A stretch of DNA of 35,389 bases from the NCBI GenBank assembly GCA_902776375.1, contig CACYPV010000033.1:1-35389 (forward strand). The letters run 5' to 3'. The translations under genes were made by a program, and so were the position numbers. The notes beneath the pieces were generated by a model. It worked only from the letters and a program-made list of their open reading frames with translations, ran no database searches and was not told the DNA's origin. This DNA is from an uncultured Ruminococcus sp. (GTDB taxonomy: Bacteria > Bacillota > Clostridia > Oscillospirales > Acutalibacteraceae). This document shows, one piece after another, positions 21,601 to 31,200 of the stretch (positions are counted from its first letter, which is position 1; every line of letters starts with the position of its first letter).

Positions 21601-24580
21601 CCACGGAACTATGGGTCATTCCACTCTTCGTGAGATCTTTACCAACAATTATATCGCGCAGCATCCCGGCGCGACGCAAGCTGAGATCAACGAATACCTC
21701 TCCGAGTATTTCAACGAGGGCGAGAACATCTTTAAGGACTATTCCACCCATACGATGAAGATGTTCTATATGGAGCGCGGCGCCAACGCGTCCAACCTGC
21801 ATATGCGCTTCAACATCGCGTCCGTAACGCCCGGTAACGTCGTGGTTTCCAAAGAAGTCAGCGGCGAGGGCGCGGACGAGCTTGACTCAGACTTCCTTGA
21901 GTATCCGTTCCAAATCTACTACACCCTCCCCGAGGGACCAAACGGTGAGCCCGGTGAGGAGCATTTGCTCGCCAATGATGACGAACATGTTCGAGTGACC
22001 TATCAGAACTCCAACAACCCTGTCACCTATGTAAGAAAGTACCGTCCGCCGGGCTTCACTGAAGAACAGGCGTACGATAATATTTACTTTATCAACCCCA
22101 CCAGAAACGCCGAGATCGCCTTCCCGGATGATACTATCACCTATAGGATCGTGGAATGTGCCGTCAACACTTCCGTTTACGGCGACGTAACGATCAACGG
22201 CGAGGAGGTTCCGCCGGATAGGGTAGAGATCAGGGGCGATCTCAGAAGCTACTCTTCCGAATCCGGCTCCGCCTCGGTTCGGCCGCGGATCTCCTTTGAC
22301 AACCATGTCAATAATAATGTTATCAAGGATCTTCTGGTCACCAAAAAGCTTCTTGATGCGGATAATAATGAGGTCACCGACGACCCCGCGACATTTGATT
22401 TCAGGCTGGCAATAGCTTCCTACGAGGTTCCCGCAGATCAGATCCCGCTTGCAAATATGTACAACTACTATGTGCTTTCTCCGGACAAAGAGATCTGCCG
22501 GTTCGATTACGTTACGGAAACCTTTGCCGAAACGGGAATAGCCTATTCCCGCGCAAACATAAAATCCATACAAAACGGTGAAGTCACCGGCGTCAGTGTC
22601 GATGACGTAACATTCAAAACCTCCGGCTTTGGTTCAATTTCCGGTATACCTGCCGGCTACACTATCTGCGTTCCGGGTCTTCCGGTCAACTCTGTTTTCA
22701 GGATCACGGAGAACCCCAAGACAGGCTACGGCCTTATGGGTTATGAACGCGTTATGGGTTCCAAGATACTGGAGGATCATTCGGTAGAGGAGATACCATC
22801 ATACATGGAGTATGGCGGCAACCCTTTGAATGTCGGCAAGGTCATCGCCGATGAGAATCCTCAGATGGAGGTCCATAACCGAAAGGGCTATGGCATTACT
22901 GCGAATAAGAGTTGGAGCGATCTCAGCATCACCACCGGCCACAGCGAGATCTATACGGCTGTTTATGTGGACGGTGAGCTGCTTGAAGGCTCCGTTAAGC
23001 AGATCAAATCGCCGTCGCTCTCAGCCAATTATTTCTGGACGAGCCTTGTGCCGAACTCAGACGGCAGCGCGCGTACCAGTTTGGATGGCTATGTGATCAG
23101 GGAGGTCACCATCAGCAATCCCAGTCCCACGGTATCCGCCGACGGCACGGTGACCGACTGCGGCACCGTAACGCCGCTGTCGTCAGGCAACAGAGTCAAT
23201 GTGGTCGCGTCGCGCACCCAAGCGGTTACTCCCGAAGACGAGGATCCCGACAGGGCATATGACTATATCGTTTCCTATGAGCAGAACGAGCTCTCAAATA
23301 CCTCGCGTGAAGACACCATCAAGAACACTCGCGAGGGCGGAATAGCGATACGGCTCTTTAAGTGGGACACCGATATCCCGCTGCGCAGCGGTCAGTTCAC
23401 GCTGGTCGACAGCTCCGGCAACACGGTGGGCAACTATTCCTCCGACGAAAACGGCTTGGTCACCATTCTGTATGATTTTGAAAAGAATCAGACCTACACG
23501 CTGACCGAAACCGCGGCTCCGAGAGGTTATGTCGGTTTGCAGGAGAACCTGTGCTTCAAGGTGAACAACGACGGCACCGTTTCGCTGTTCTATGAAGACG
23601 GCACCGAATGGGGAACCAAGGATGACGACGACATAAGATGGGCGAACGGCAAGCCAGGCAGCGATGGTCTGAGCGCGTATGTCGACGTCTACAACAAGCA
23701 GTTCAACTTTAAGGTCGTAAAGATGGACAGCGCGGAAACAGGTGCTATGCTGGATAACGCCCACTTTGCCCTTTATAAGCAGACGAATACCACTATCGGC
23801 GGCTATGAAAAGAACCGCGATCCTCTGACCGGCTTTGAGGACATGGTAACCGTTGACGGCGAGCTGTATATCTGCGGCGGAGACAGCGGCAGGTCGCTCA
23901 ATCCCGGCAGCAGGGGTTCTGTATATTTCCTGACAGAGACCCAAGCTCCGCTGAATTACACTAAGCTTAATGACGACATCGTGTTCCGCGTATCGCCGAT
24001 CGGTGTGCCGTCGATGATCAGCGACTCTTATCAAGGTCATCTTGTCGAGACCGATGACAGCTACATTTATACGCTGAGCGTACCTAACGAAAAGAAAAGC
24101 GAAAACAAGATCCTGACCATACGCAAGGTCGTTTCCGGAAACGCGTCTGACAGCGAGCAGGAATTCGCCTTCGATCTGGATATTGATACCCCCGAGCCGA
24201 CCGATATGTATGAGTGGTACAAAAACGGCATCGCACAGAGCGAGGAAGTCTACTCCGGCTGCACCATCTATCTTAAGCATAACGATACGGTCGAGATATC
24301 CGTCCCGCAGGGTTCGGTCGTCACTTTGAGCGAGCATAGCGGCAGTTATACGACGACGTTCACTCTTGATGACGACCCGCCGCAGGAAACAAGCTCCATG
24401 ACCTTAACCATGGCTGATGATAAAACGCTGGTAGTTACAAATACGTTTGAACATATCGTGCCGACCGGCGTGTTTGACAATACGCTTTTCTGGTGGGAGC
24501 TTGTGATTTTGCCGGCAGGATTCGCAGCGCTTTTCCTGTGGTTCCGCAAAAAGCATTACTTTACGCTGTTTCGCCGGTAA
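18698..24580 (+). CDS. Giant surface adhesin, fibro-slime and Cna-B-like domains, VPTG anchor (pilus tip candidate)
   Basis: The ATG at 18698 follows GGAAAGGAGG. The 1960-residue protein has a long basic N-terminus with a membrane/signal segment at 29-52. From about 230 to 690 there are repeated YL...-type beta modules that resemble a fascin/beta-trefoil pattern. A fibro-slime domain lies near 880-1035, with the core FTGDDDFWLYVDGQLVLDLG. Several Cna-B/SpaA-like domains follow to about 1910, including VTKKLLDADNN, KGYGITANKSW, EGGIAIRLFKWD with YTLTETAAPRGY, VVKMDSAETG with YFLTETQAPLNY, and LTIRKVVSG. The sorting signal VPTG is at 1921-1924, then a membrane segment and FRKKHYFTLFRR. Its size, last position in the operon and single anchor suggest a tip adhesin. 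The ligand is unknown. Confidence 0.82.
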   Translation: MRSYKRIKSVAGSCLRSLKIRLHRSSRHTVLAVLCIVCALALSLPSLILSATAMTGFNTLSNKSIELNLNTEESEAKVTLNGMMPHNAVATVTDVTGDYPDSAKSADSPAGTSSVIAAYDITITDGGKEYQPGEKAPIYVEIAHPKINSEAETQLWHIMDNGTREEITDYTIEDGKLSFYATGFSIYEIVEISNGGLGGELAKTVAEFTEPDGASFGFNLYYDNNNHKYFTSAVNSKNALVEDTSIAQAATWFFEEDGNYLKLYTHVNGVKKYLHTKSGNEIELSETAADLLEISPTPTAPRSYYFKKAGEDKWLQHSNGGGGIRYYTDNNNPTNSKIFVVHASPEGIDLDALDILTQKPYGLLHYSDGTTVGNALMAAGDTHSLIKLVLTAEGNNRILYVDENDEIDQWRFIYDPSNEKFTISVNTPSGTQYLCADSSGVSTTSDPASASKFNVSISSEHRVQLKSNDYYVTFQPRAQDQGGSRFNVTTDPSDPFTWLYLLDRASMDNGDYITFSADRVSASDVPDGQKVIVYVRIWNEDELRYDIYAVDRDGSLYPCFASGGKIMWLGDSTGSLEWEFTEYVDQVTKQPNYYYELYNPYSEKYLAPQLAGNQVLSDTPIGINIPGRRDGEFYSNVIAWDNTRYAYIGLRPNADKTALEPCSESTALPFYFATLEELNLSDRLHEVPTLDNNQYGITMKMIDFGTQEGQVNDLGSTVTWDYFGGKTGGSVGKLKTGLLTSYLDENGYPIATPSNRNFGEAYAGAIPVNHLFLERVYESSGYFEFDSTQNFATLKKYNDDGTVSLNEQENGETDFILYHELGTHDRVSTANSLKHGQFYPYDTILPGVYAEKNPQNLYSSLTSPSVDIGRLDDKDPRKYEQLHLIQTEESTPANYYFGMEMEASFVQTPSGLDAWGHDIVFEFTGDDDFWLYVDGQLVLDLGGIHSAVMGTINFRTGDVYFDKNGTSIHGTMGHSTLREIFTNNYIAQHPGATQAEINEYLSEYFNEGENIFKDYSTHTMKMFYMERGANASNLHMRFNIASVTPGNVVVSKEVSGEGADELDSDFLEYPFQIYYTLPEGPNGEPGEEHLLANDDEHVRVTYQNSNNPVTYVRKYRPPGFTEEQAYDNIYFINPTRNAEIAFPDDTITYRIVECAVNTSVYGDVTINGEEVPPDRVEIRGDLRSYSSESGSASVRPRISFDNHVNNNVIKDLLVTKKLLDADNNEVTDDPATFDFRLAIASYEVPADQIPLANMYNYYVLSPDKEICRFDYVTETFAETGIAYSRANIKSIQNGEVTGVSVDDVTFKTSGFGSISGIPAGYTICVPGLPVNSVFRITENPKTGYGLMGYERVMGSKILEDHSVEEIPSYMEYGGNPLNVGKVIADENPQMEVHNRKGYGITANKSWSDLSITTGHSEIYTAVYVDGELLEGSVKQIKSPSLSANYFWTSLVPNSDGSARTSLDGYVIREVTISNPSPTVSADGTVTDCGTVTPLSSGNRVNVVASRTQAVTPEDEDPDRAYDYIVSYEQNELSNTSREDTIKNTREGGIAIRLFKWDTDIPLRSGQFTLVDSSGNTVGNYSSDENGLVTILYDFEKNQTYTLTETAAPRGYVGLQENLCFKVNNDGTVSLFYEDGTEWGTKDDDDIRWANGKPGSDGLSAYVDVYNKQFNFKVVKMDSAETGAMLDNAHFALYKQTNTTIGGYEKNRDPLTGFEDMVTVDGELYICGGDSGRSLNPGSRGSVYFLTETQAPLNYTKLNDDIVFRVSPIGVPSMISDSYQGHLVETDDSYIYTLSVPNEKKSENKILTIRKVVSGNASDSEQEFAFDLDIDTPEPTDMYEWYKNGIAQSEEVYSGCTIYLKHNDTVEISVPQGSVVTLSEHSGSYTTTFTLDDDPPQETSSMTLTMADDKTLVVTNTFEHIVPTGVFDNTLFWWELVILPAGFAALFLWFRKKHYFTLFRR

Positions 24581-24647
24581 TTGCTTTATAAGCATATGCT
24601 GATAATAACAAATCATTAACGAATCATAAAAACAAACAAAAAATACA

Positions 24648-24688
24648 CGCCGCCGTTTGAGCGCTTACTCAAACGGCGGCGTTTTTTT
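24648..24688 (+). terminator. Strong terminator ending the pilus operon
   Basis: CGCCGCCGTTTGAG and CTCAAACGGCGGCG form a perfect 14-bp stem with a 6-base loop, followed by seven T. Confidence 0.95.
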
Positions 24689-24730
24689 ATCCGACGATAC
24701 CGAACTACAGTGATAATAATGCCATGCATG

Positions 24731-24759
24731 AAAAAAGAAAACGGCTGTCATAGACAGCC
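24731..24759 (-). terminator. Minus-strand terminator with no gene in front of it
   Basis: GGCTGTC and GACAGCC (24743-24759) form a 7-bp stem with a 3-base loop; on the minus strand it is followed by GTTTTCTTTTTTC. No minus-strand gene is visible between it and the integrase remnant. The region 24760-24991 is AT-rich and holds nothing else recognised except the integrase's AGGAGG. Confidence 0.55.
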
Positions 24760-24991
24760 ACAAATGACAATGTTTTCGCAGAGTACATTACTATACGTTA
24801 ATAATTATAACATATTAGAACATCAAATGCAATGCTTTTTTTACTTTTTATATTGATAATTTAGAATTATAGCATAAAAGGCGAGCCATTAATTCTAAGC
24901 AAGAATTAAATACTAGAGTACTACTATTTTCTTAAATGCCTTATAATAATTATTGCCGTCAAATACATTGTCAGATTAATAGGAGGCTTAT

Positions 24992-26136
24992 ATGTCAAGA
25001 AAAGGCGAAAATATATATAAAAGGAAAGACGGGCGCTGGGAAGGGCGCTACAAAAAGGGAACGGCAGACAACGGCAAGATCATTTACGGCTCTTGCTACG
25101 GCAAGATCATTTACGGCTCTTGCTACGGCAAAAGCTACCGCGAAGTCAAGGTCAAATTAGAGCAATGCAAGCAAAAACCGCAATTTAAAAGCGCTAAAAA
25201 AAGCAGCCCTTTAAAGCTGTTCGGCGCATATTGTGACGAGTGGTTAGCGGTAAATCGCAACAAGGTCAAGGAGTCCACGCTGGCTAAGTACCATTCGGCG
25301 ATAGAAAACCACATCAAGCCCTACTTTGGAAGGTGTATCAGCCCGAAACGATCACCGCGGAGCAGACGGCAGACTTTGTGAACATGATCATACATACCAA
25401 GCGGTTGTCGGCTAAAACGGCAAAGGATCTGGCTGTGCTGCTGAAAACAATATTAAAGTATATTGCAAAATGCAACAGCGATATGAAAATGATCGATGTT
25501 GCCATGCCAAAAACAACGGCAAAAGAGATTCGCGTATTGTCCCAAGAGGAACAAAACCGATTCGTAAACTACCTTTTGAAGGATATGGACTCAAATAAGT
25601 TCGGGGTGCTGTTCGCCCTCATGACGGGGTTGCGGATAGGCGAAGTCTGCGCGCTGAAGGTCGGGGATATCAACATGAAAGAGAAAACCGTGACCGTTAG
25701 GGAAACGGTGCAGCGCATCAGGAATTTAGACGGCAGCGGCGCGAAAACAAAGTTGGTAGTCACCGCGCCCAAAAGCCACACATCAGTAAGGGTCGTTCCT
25801 TTGACAAATACCGCTTACGCGCTGTGCAAGGCAAATATCGGCGAAATGCCGCCGAACGCTTTTTTACTGACCGGTACGGAGGATAAAGTGACAGAGCCGC
25901 GCACCCTGCAATATCATATCAAGAAATACAGCGAGGCATGCGGCATTGAGGATATGCATTTTCACGTGCTGCGGCATACCTTCGCAACAAGGTGCGTTGA
26001 GGTGGGGTTTGAGATCAAGTCGCTCAGCGAGGTGCTGGGACATTCTTCGCCGCAGATAACACTGGAGCGGTATGTTCATTCCTCGCTTGAATTCAAAAGG
26101 CAAAACATGATAAAACTGGAAGCTATCGGATGGTAG
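24992..26136 (+). pseudogene. Tyrosine recombinase/integrase broken by a 1-base frameshift
   Basis: The ATG at 24992 follows TAGGAGG. The first part holds the arm-binding domain (MSRKGENIYKRKDGRWEGRY) and the start of the core-binding domain (LFGAYCDEWLAVNRNKVKES) down to KPYFG near 25329. Coding then continues in another frame as VYQPETITAEQTADFVNMI to a stop at 26136. Adding one base near 25330 (TTTGG-AAGGTG) restores about 381 residues. The catalytic set in the second part is complete: GLRIGE, HVLRH, LGHSS and TLERYVHS. A 27-bp in-frame duplication lies in the first part. No recombination module partner is nearby, so it may be a relic of the event that brought in the pilus locus. Confidence 0.85.
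25076..25129 (+). repeat. 27-bp tandem duplication in the integrase remnant
   Basis: Two exact copies of a 27-base unit beginning AAGATCATTTACGGCTCTTG give KIIYGSCYG twice. Intact relatives would be expected to have one copy in the arm-binding domain. It keeps the frame, so it is independent of the frameshift further on. Confidence 0.95.
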
Positions 26137-26274
26137 TTTACGTTTTTATACCGTCAAAATTATCGTCACAATCTTAGAAAAACCGCTTAAATACTGATTT
26201 GTTGAGTACCGTATCGCATAGTAATGTACTCTGTGAAAGTATCTTCTTTTCAAAACAGCGGGAGGAGCGGTGCT

Positions 26275-27099
26275 GTGAACAGTGATTTTGAACTGATCCG
26301 ATACAACGATAGACTTCCTGCAAGGATAGAGATAATGCAGGGCAAGTGTGATGTGCGTAATCACTGGCATAAGGAAATCGAGCTTGTTTATGTACTAAAG
26401 GGCGAGTTAAAAATAACCGTCAATTCAAAGTCCGGCTTTATCGGCGAGGATAGTTTCCGGTTGATCAACTCTGTTGAAAACCACAGGCTTTATGCCGAAA
26501 ACGCCAAATGCATGATCGTTGATATTTCGTATGAGTTTGCACAACGGTATGAACCGTTGCTGTATAACAGTGTTTTCAAAATTTCCGGCAGAAGCGGGGC
26601 AGAGGAAGAGATACGCAATCTGCTTTGGCAGCTTTCCAGAACGGTCAATGGATCCGAGCTTTCGAGTCTGCTGCAGTATTCCATAATAACGGAGATCTTA
26701 CATACCCTGCTTGTTCAGTGCAGGCACGAAAACCCGACCATATCTAAAGAAAGCGAACCGGTGCAGTCGCGGCACGCCAAGCTTGCTGTTGAATATATCG
26801 AGCAGCATTACCGCGAGGACGTGTCCTTGGTAACAGTAGCGGAGCATCTGGGCATCCAGCCCGAATATCTGAGCTTTCGCTTCAAGGAAGCAATGGGAAT
26901 AACCTTTTCAAAGTATGTTTTGGAATTCCGGTTGGAACGCGCTATGGACGCTCTGATGAACAAAAACATGTCTATAGAAGACGCCGCGGCAGCCGGCGGC
27001 TTCCCGAGCAAGCGCACATTCATCGCAAAATGCAAGCAAGCCTACAATGCAACACCATTTAAGCTTTTAAAGCAACGTAAAGACGCGCCGTCAGCATAG
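26275..27099 (+). CDS. AraC-family transcriptional regulator (first)
   Basis: The GTG at 26275 is preferred over the ATG at 26224 because GGGAGGAG sits 8 bases ahead and the sensor domain starts soon after. The 274-residue protein has a cupin-like N-terminal sensor (DVRNHWHKEIELVYVLKGEL, then FRLINSVENHRLY) and two C-terminal helix-turn-helix motifs (VSLVTVAEHLGIQPEYLSFR, then SIEDAAAAGGFPSKRTFIAK). This layout suits control of surface or carbohydrate genes in response to a small ligand or a partner protein. It lies between the pilus operon and a giant secreted protein gene. In streptococci an AraC regulator (MsmR) controls some FCT pili, so a link is plausible but unproven. Confidence 0.88.
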   Translation: MNSDFELIRYNDRLPARIEIMQGKCDVRNHWHKEIELVYVLKGELKITVNSKSGFIGEDSFRLINSVENHRLYAENAKCMIVDISYEFAQRYEPLLYNSVFKISGRSGAEEEIRNLLWQLSRTVNGSELSSLLQYSIITEILHTLLVQCRHENPTISKESEPVQSRHAKLAVEYIEQHYREDVSLVTVAEHLGIQPEYLSFRFKEAMGITFSKYVLEFRLERAMDALMNKNMSIEDAAAAGGFPSKRTFIAKCKQAYNATPFKLLKQRKDAPSA

Positions 27100-27185
27100 C
27101 TTTCCAAATAACGGAAGCTGTCCAAAGGCGCGGGAAAGTGCCCACGGCACACACCATTTAAGCTTTTAAAGCAGCGTAAAGACGC
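27052..27185 (+). repeat. 35-bp direct repeat flanking the end of the first AraC gene
   Basis: The last coding bases of the first AraC gene (27052-27086, encoding TPFKLLKQRKDA) recur at 27151-27185 with one mismatch and again read TPFKLLKQRKDAT followed by a stop. The second copy has no gene body, so it looks like the 3' end of a lost AraC paralogue. Confidence 0.8.
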
Positions 27186-27223
27186 AACTTAAAGGCTGTG
27201 TAGATCGCGGGGAGGTGATAAAA

Positions 27224-28078
27224 ATGTATGAACATCAAACAATTGAATACGACAATAATCTTCCTGCGAGGATCAGGCTTATAAACAGTTCCGCTGACAG
27301 GTGCAGAGGCAAACCGCACTGGCACGAAGAAATGCAGTTGATTTACGTTGACGACGGCAAGCTGCAAATAACCGTCGGCAATCAGGAGCATGAGCTCGGC
27401 GAAGGCGACGTGCTTGTCATCAATCCGGGCGAGCTGCACTCGCTCAACGGCGGAAAAGCGCGTTATCTCAGCGTTCACTTTTCCCGCGTATTTGTAAAAG
27501 CATTCTTCAACGCGGTCGAAAGCTACGATTTCGTTTTGGAAGACGGCTCTCCCGAGCAGCGCGAAACGGTCATCCTTATGCAAAAGCTTTTGGTGACCGA
27601 GCAGAATCCCTTCGATTCTTACAGCGCGCTCATAAAACATTCTTTGCTCACCAAAACGCTTCGGCTGCTGCTGACGCGGTGCCGCCGCGAAAAGCGGTTC
27701 AGCGTTTACGGAACAAAGCGAAGCACGGAGAGCGACGCTATTTTGGTAAAGAGCTACATCGAAGCAAACTTCCGCCGCAAAATAATGATCGCGGAGTTGG
27801 CTGATCTGGTGAATTACAACACCTGCGCGTTCACGACGTATTTCAAGCAGTTGACGGGCAAGCTCTTTACAGACTATGTTCAGGAGGTGCGCACGCGCCA
27901 CGCGCTGGACGATTATCTAACGCACGACATTTCCGTGGGCGACGCGGCATTGAAGAACGGGTTCGGACATTACAACCACTTCACCAACGCCTGCCGCAAA
28001 TACTACGGCGCAAGCCCGACGGAAATAAAGAAGCAGCGCCGCGCTGCACCCGGCGCGCCTTTGGAAAGATCGGCTTAA
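27224..28078 (+). CDS. AraC-family transcriptional regulator (second)
   Basis: The ATG at 27224 has GGGGAGGTGAT upstream. The 284-residue protein again has a cupin-like sensor (GKPHWHEEMQLIYVDDGKL, then LGEGDVLVINPGELHSL) and a C-terminal AraC domain (IMIAELADLVNYNTCAFTTY, then ISVGDAALKNGFGHYNHFT). It shares the HWHxE core with the first AraC protein but is clearly diverged elsewhere, so the pair are old paralogues. It lies about 215 bases upstream of the giant secreted protein gene and is a candidate regulator of that gene or of the pilus operon. No terminator with a clear T-run was seen after it. Confidence 0.9.
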   Translation: MYEHQTIEYDNNLPARIRLINSSADRCRGKPHWHEEMQLIYVDDGKLQITVGNQEHELGEGDVLVINPGELHSLNGGKARYLSVHFSRVFVKAFFNAVESYDFVLEDGSPEQRETVILMQKLLVTEQNPFDSYSALIKHSLLTKTLRLLLTRCRREKRFSVYGTKRSTESDAILVKSYIEANFRRKIMIAELADLVNYNTCAFTTYFKQLTGKLFTDYVQEVRTRHALDDYLTHDISVGDAALKNGFGHYNHFTNACRKYYGASPTEIKKQRRAAPGAPLERSA

Positions 28079-28216
28079 CGGCAACGTCAGAAAAACGGCG
28101 CGTCATAGCGTGAGTGCTTTGGCGATCGTTCTCACAAACACATAATGCGCGGCGTGGGTCAAGCGTCACGCTTGCGCTCGAAATCCCGGCATAGGGTTTT
28201 CGTAAAAGACAATCAG

Positions 28217-28230
28217 ATACCGTTCGGTAT
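28217..28230. promoter_or_regulatory. Short palindrome upstream of the giant secreted protein
   Basis: ATACCGTTCGGTAT has perfect 6-bp arms and a 2-base centre, 64 bases before the start codon. An AT-rich stretch with -10-like boxes (TATAAA, 28237 onwards) follows. It could be an operator. Support is limited to symmetry and position. Confidence 0.35.
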
Positions 28231-28293
28231 TTGTTTATATAAATAAGTATATCAAAAATTCATATATACGAAAGAAATGGAGGTAAAAAATAT

Positions 28294-31200
28294 ATGAAAA
28301 CAAAGATAAAACGCCACTCACGTTCTGTTATCTCTGTCCTTCTCGCAGTGTGCATGCTCATATCATGCATGACGGCTGCCATGATCGCGACAGACGCGGC
28401 GAAGGTTACCGACAGCGCTGTCGGAGCTAAGGAAAACAGTGAAGCACTGGGGAACTGGAGCGATAACGGTAAGGATTGGGCGGCAATATATGCTAACTGG
28501 AATGCATCAACTGGTAAGAGCAGTGATTGGGTACAACATCCAAATATGACTTGGAACAGTTCGGAAAGTCAGTTTGAGTATACATATACAATGAGATCAG
28601 GTCAGTTTTTTGAGTTTAAAATCTTATCAAATTATAGCAATAATTCCGGTAAATGGTATGGACAAAATTCAACGAGCGATTGGATTTCAGGTTCTGCAGA
28701 TTCAAGTGCCGGCTTAAAAGAAGACGGTAATAATATACCGATGTGGACTATGAATTCTAATACCGGTAAGGTTACGGTTAAAATCATGGCGAAACCAAGC
28801 AATAACCGAGTATATGTTCATCAATCTGCAACAGGAACAGAAAAAAGCTTAAAGTTATCCGGTAACTTTGGCAGTGGTCTTGGAAACGAAGACTTAAACT
28901 GGGGAAACTATAATAATACATCGTGGACGATGACTAATAACGGGAACGGTACTGTTTCATATACATTAGAAAATCTCGCTCAACGTAATGGCACAGGTGA
29001 TACAGATACTGATAGATATAGATTTACAATTTTAAAATCTAACGAGTGGAATAGAGATGATAGTTTTACTACTTCAAGCTCTGTATATACTGATACTTCT
29101 ACATATATTTCCAGTCAGGCAACCTTAGACAATTATGGTCCATGTGTGAAATTCAAACTTAGCACAGCTGCAGATGTTACTATTACTTATGATTTTATTG
29201 ACGGTTGGGTTAAAATTAACGCCGTTGTGGCAGACGTCGTCAAATACTACGTTGTAGGTATGTTTGAAGACGGATCGGACTTTTTCGGAGTTGACGCTTG
29301 GGCAACTGATACAAGCAAAAACGAGCTTACTGGCGATGGCACAACTAAGTCTATCACTTTTAGAGAGGGATTGTATCAAGGTACATATTCTTATAAGGTA
29401 GTAAAGGTCACAAATGGTGTTGTTGGAAACGAAGAGTGGTTTCCTTCAGGAGAAGGCAACAATAAAGAGATCGAGGTAAACGAAAACTGCCAGAGCCTGA
29501 CGTTCTCGTTTGATACCTCAACCGAAACACCTTCTGCCAAGGCGACTTATCCCGCTACACCCACACCATCGGGCAGTTGGGTAGCCGGCGATAAGTACAC
29601 AAGCACCGGCGCTCAAAATTCAAATCAAAAAGTAGCCGATACCCCTAACATTGGCTCTACATCAACAAACTGGAAATATGTTTGGAATACTAATAACGGT
29701 GGACCGGGAACTGACGGATCAAAAACACCGATCACTTTGGTAAAAAATAGCAATAATGGTTATTGGGCAGATGTTACAACACAAGTTGAGAGTTGTACCA
29801 ACAATAGTTCAAATTTCTATTTTGCATTATCTGACAATAATAGTAACGGCGGAATCAAGGGAGATAAAAACGAAAAAATCAATACAATAAAGAATGGTAA
29901 AGGCAAAGAAAATAAAGTAGTAATGTACACTTCAGACGGTTCTCCTGCATTTACTGTTGAGATGACCGATCACGGTTCGGTATCAAATAATGCTAATTTC
30001 CCGTTTATTTATAATGTTGATTGGACAAAGATCACAAACATCGGCGTAATGGCTTACTACAGCGGCAGCGGCGCGGTTGACTATCAGTTCTATTTCAAAG
30101 AAGCAGCGGCACCCCCCACTCCTACAGGTCCCAAGCTTGTAAAGATTTACGCCAAGAACGGTTCGCTGCGTGACGCTACCTATAACCGTTTCACAAAGCT
30201 TGCCGATACACAAATCGACAACACTATTACATATCCCGAGGGTTATACTCCTGAATCAGGTTCAGAGGCTTCTGTAACTCATAATGTGGCTTACGGCGAC
30301 AGCGACTATGATTATGCTGTTAATGTTCCGGTAGGCTCTACAATTACGCTTACAACACAGCTAAAGACAGATGATGATAACCTTGATTTCGGCGATCCCT
30401 TTGCTGAGACTCATTATCTTAAAGCTTACAGTATGAACGGTAAAACCTACAAGGTATTTACTCCTTCCGACGGCGTAAACGGTCTTTATACCCAAACATG
30501 GACTATTCCCGAGGATTGGGAGGATGACTATGTAGAGATTACTCCTATTTACTATATGCAGGACAGCTCGCTTACAAAAACCTTCTATATCGAGGGCTAT
30601 TCGGGCAACGTTCAAAGCAATTGGGGTAATTTGCTTTCGGTTTATCCTTACTATGAGAACAAAAACGACAAGGATAACGCGTTCGGCGGATATCCCGGTC
30701 AGCCTATGCTGTACTGGGGCGGTAAGTATCAAATGGAGATTCCGCTCACCGTTGACGGTTCGATAGGCGGAGCACAGGTAAAGGGTCTTACCCTGCACAA
30801 CAGCTACTGGGATCTTCTCCACAGAGGCCTCGACGCTAAGTGTAAGACCGGTCACCGCCAGACCTACGACTACGACGATTTCTATAAGATCTATAAGGAG
30901 AAGAACCCCGATACCATTTACTTCTGGTTTAAATTCAGGGATTCCCACGATAACTTTGCCGACACAGGTGAAGCCGAAGCAAGCCATAAGACCTACGACA
31001 GTGACGATGACTATGAGGTTTATACTTTCGCGTCTGCAAATCAAACTGTCACGTTAGATAATGTAAATGATTGGAACGGCACTGAGCTTGTTACCGACTA
31101 TTATTTAAGACAGACAGACGTTTTCGGTAATCTTATTGATACCGACGACTGTTCTGGATATGACGGAACAACCGAGTCGCTTAACGGAAATGAGCTGCTG

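Noticed and set aside
23294-24337. Long minus-strand open frame opposite the giant adhesin
   Set aside because: Antisense shadow of Cna-B-like domains; no start signal or recognisable family.
27158-27901. 247-residue minus-strand open frame opposite the second AraC gene
   Set aside because: The plus strand has a complete AraC regulator with a good ribosome site; this frame is its shadow.
28158-28172. CAAGCGTCACGCTTG as terminator of the second AraC gene
   Set aside because: The stem is only 6 bp and no T-run follows on either strand.
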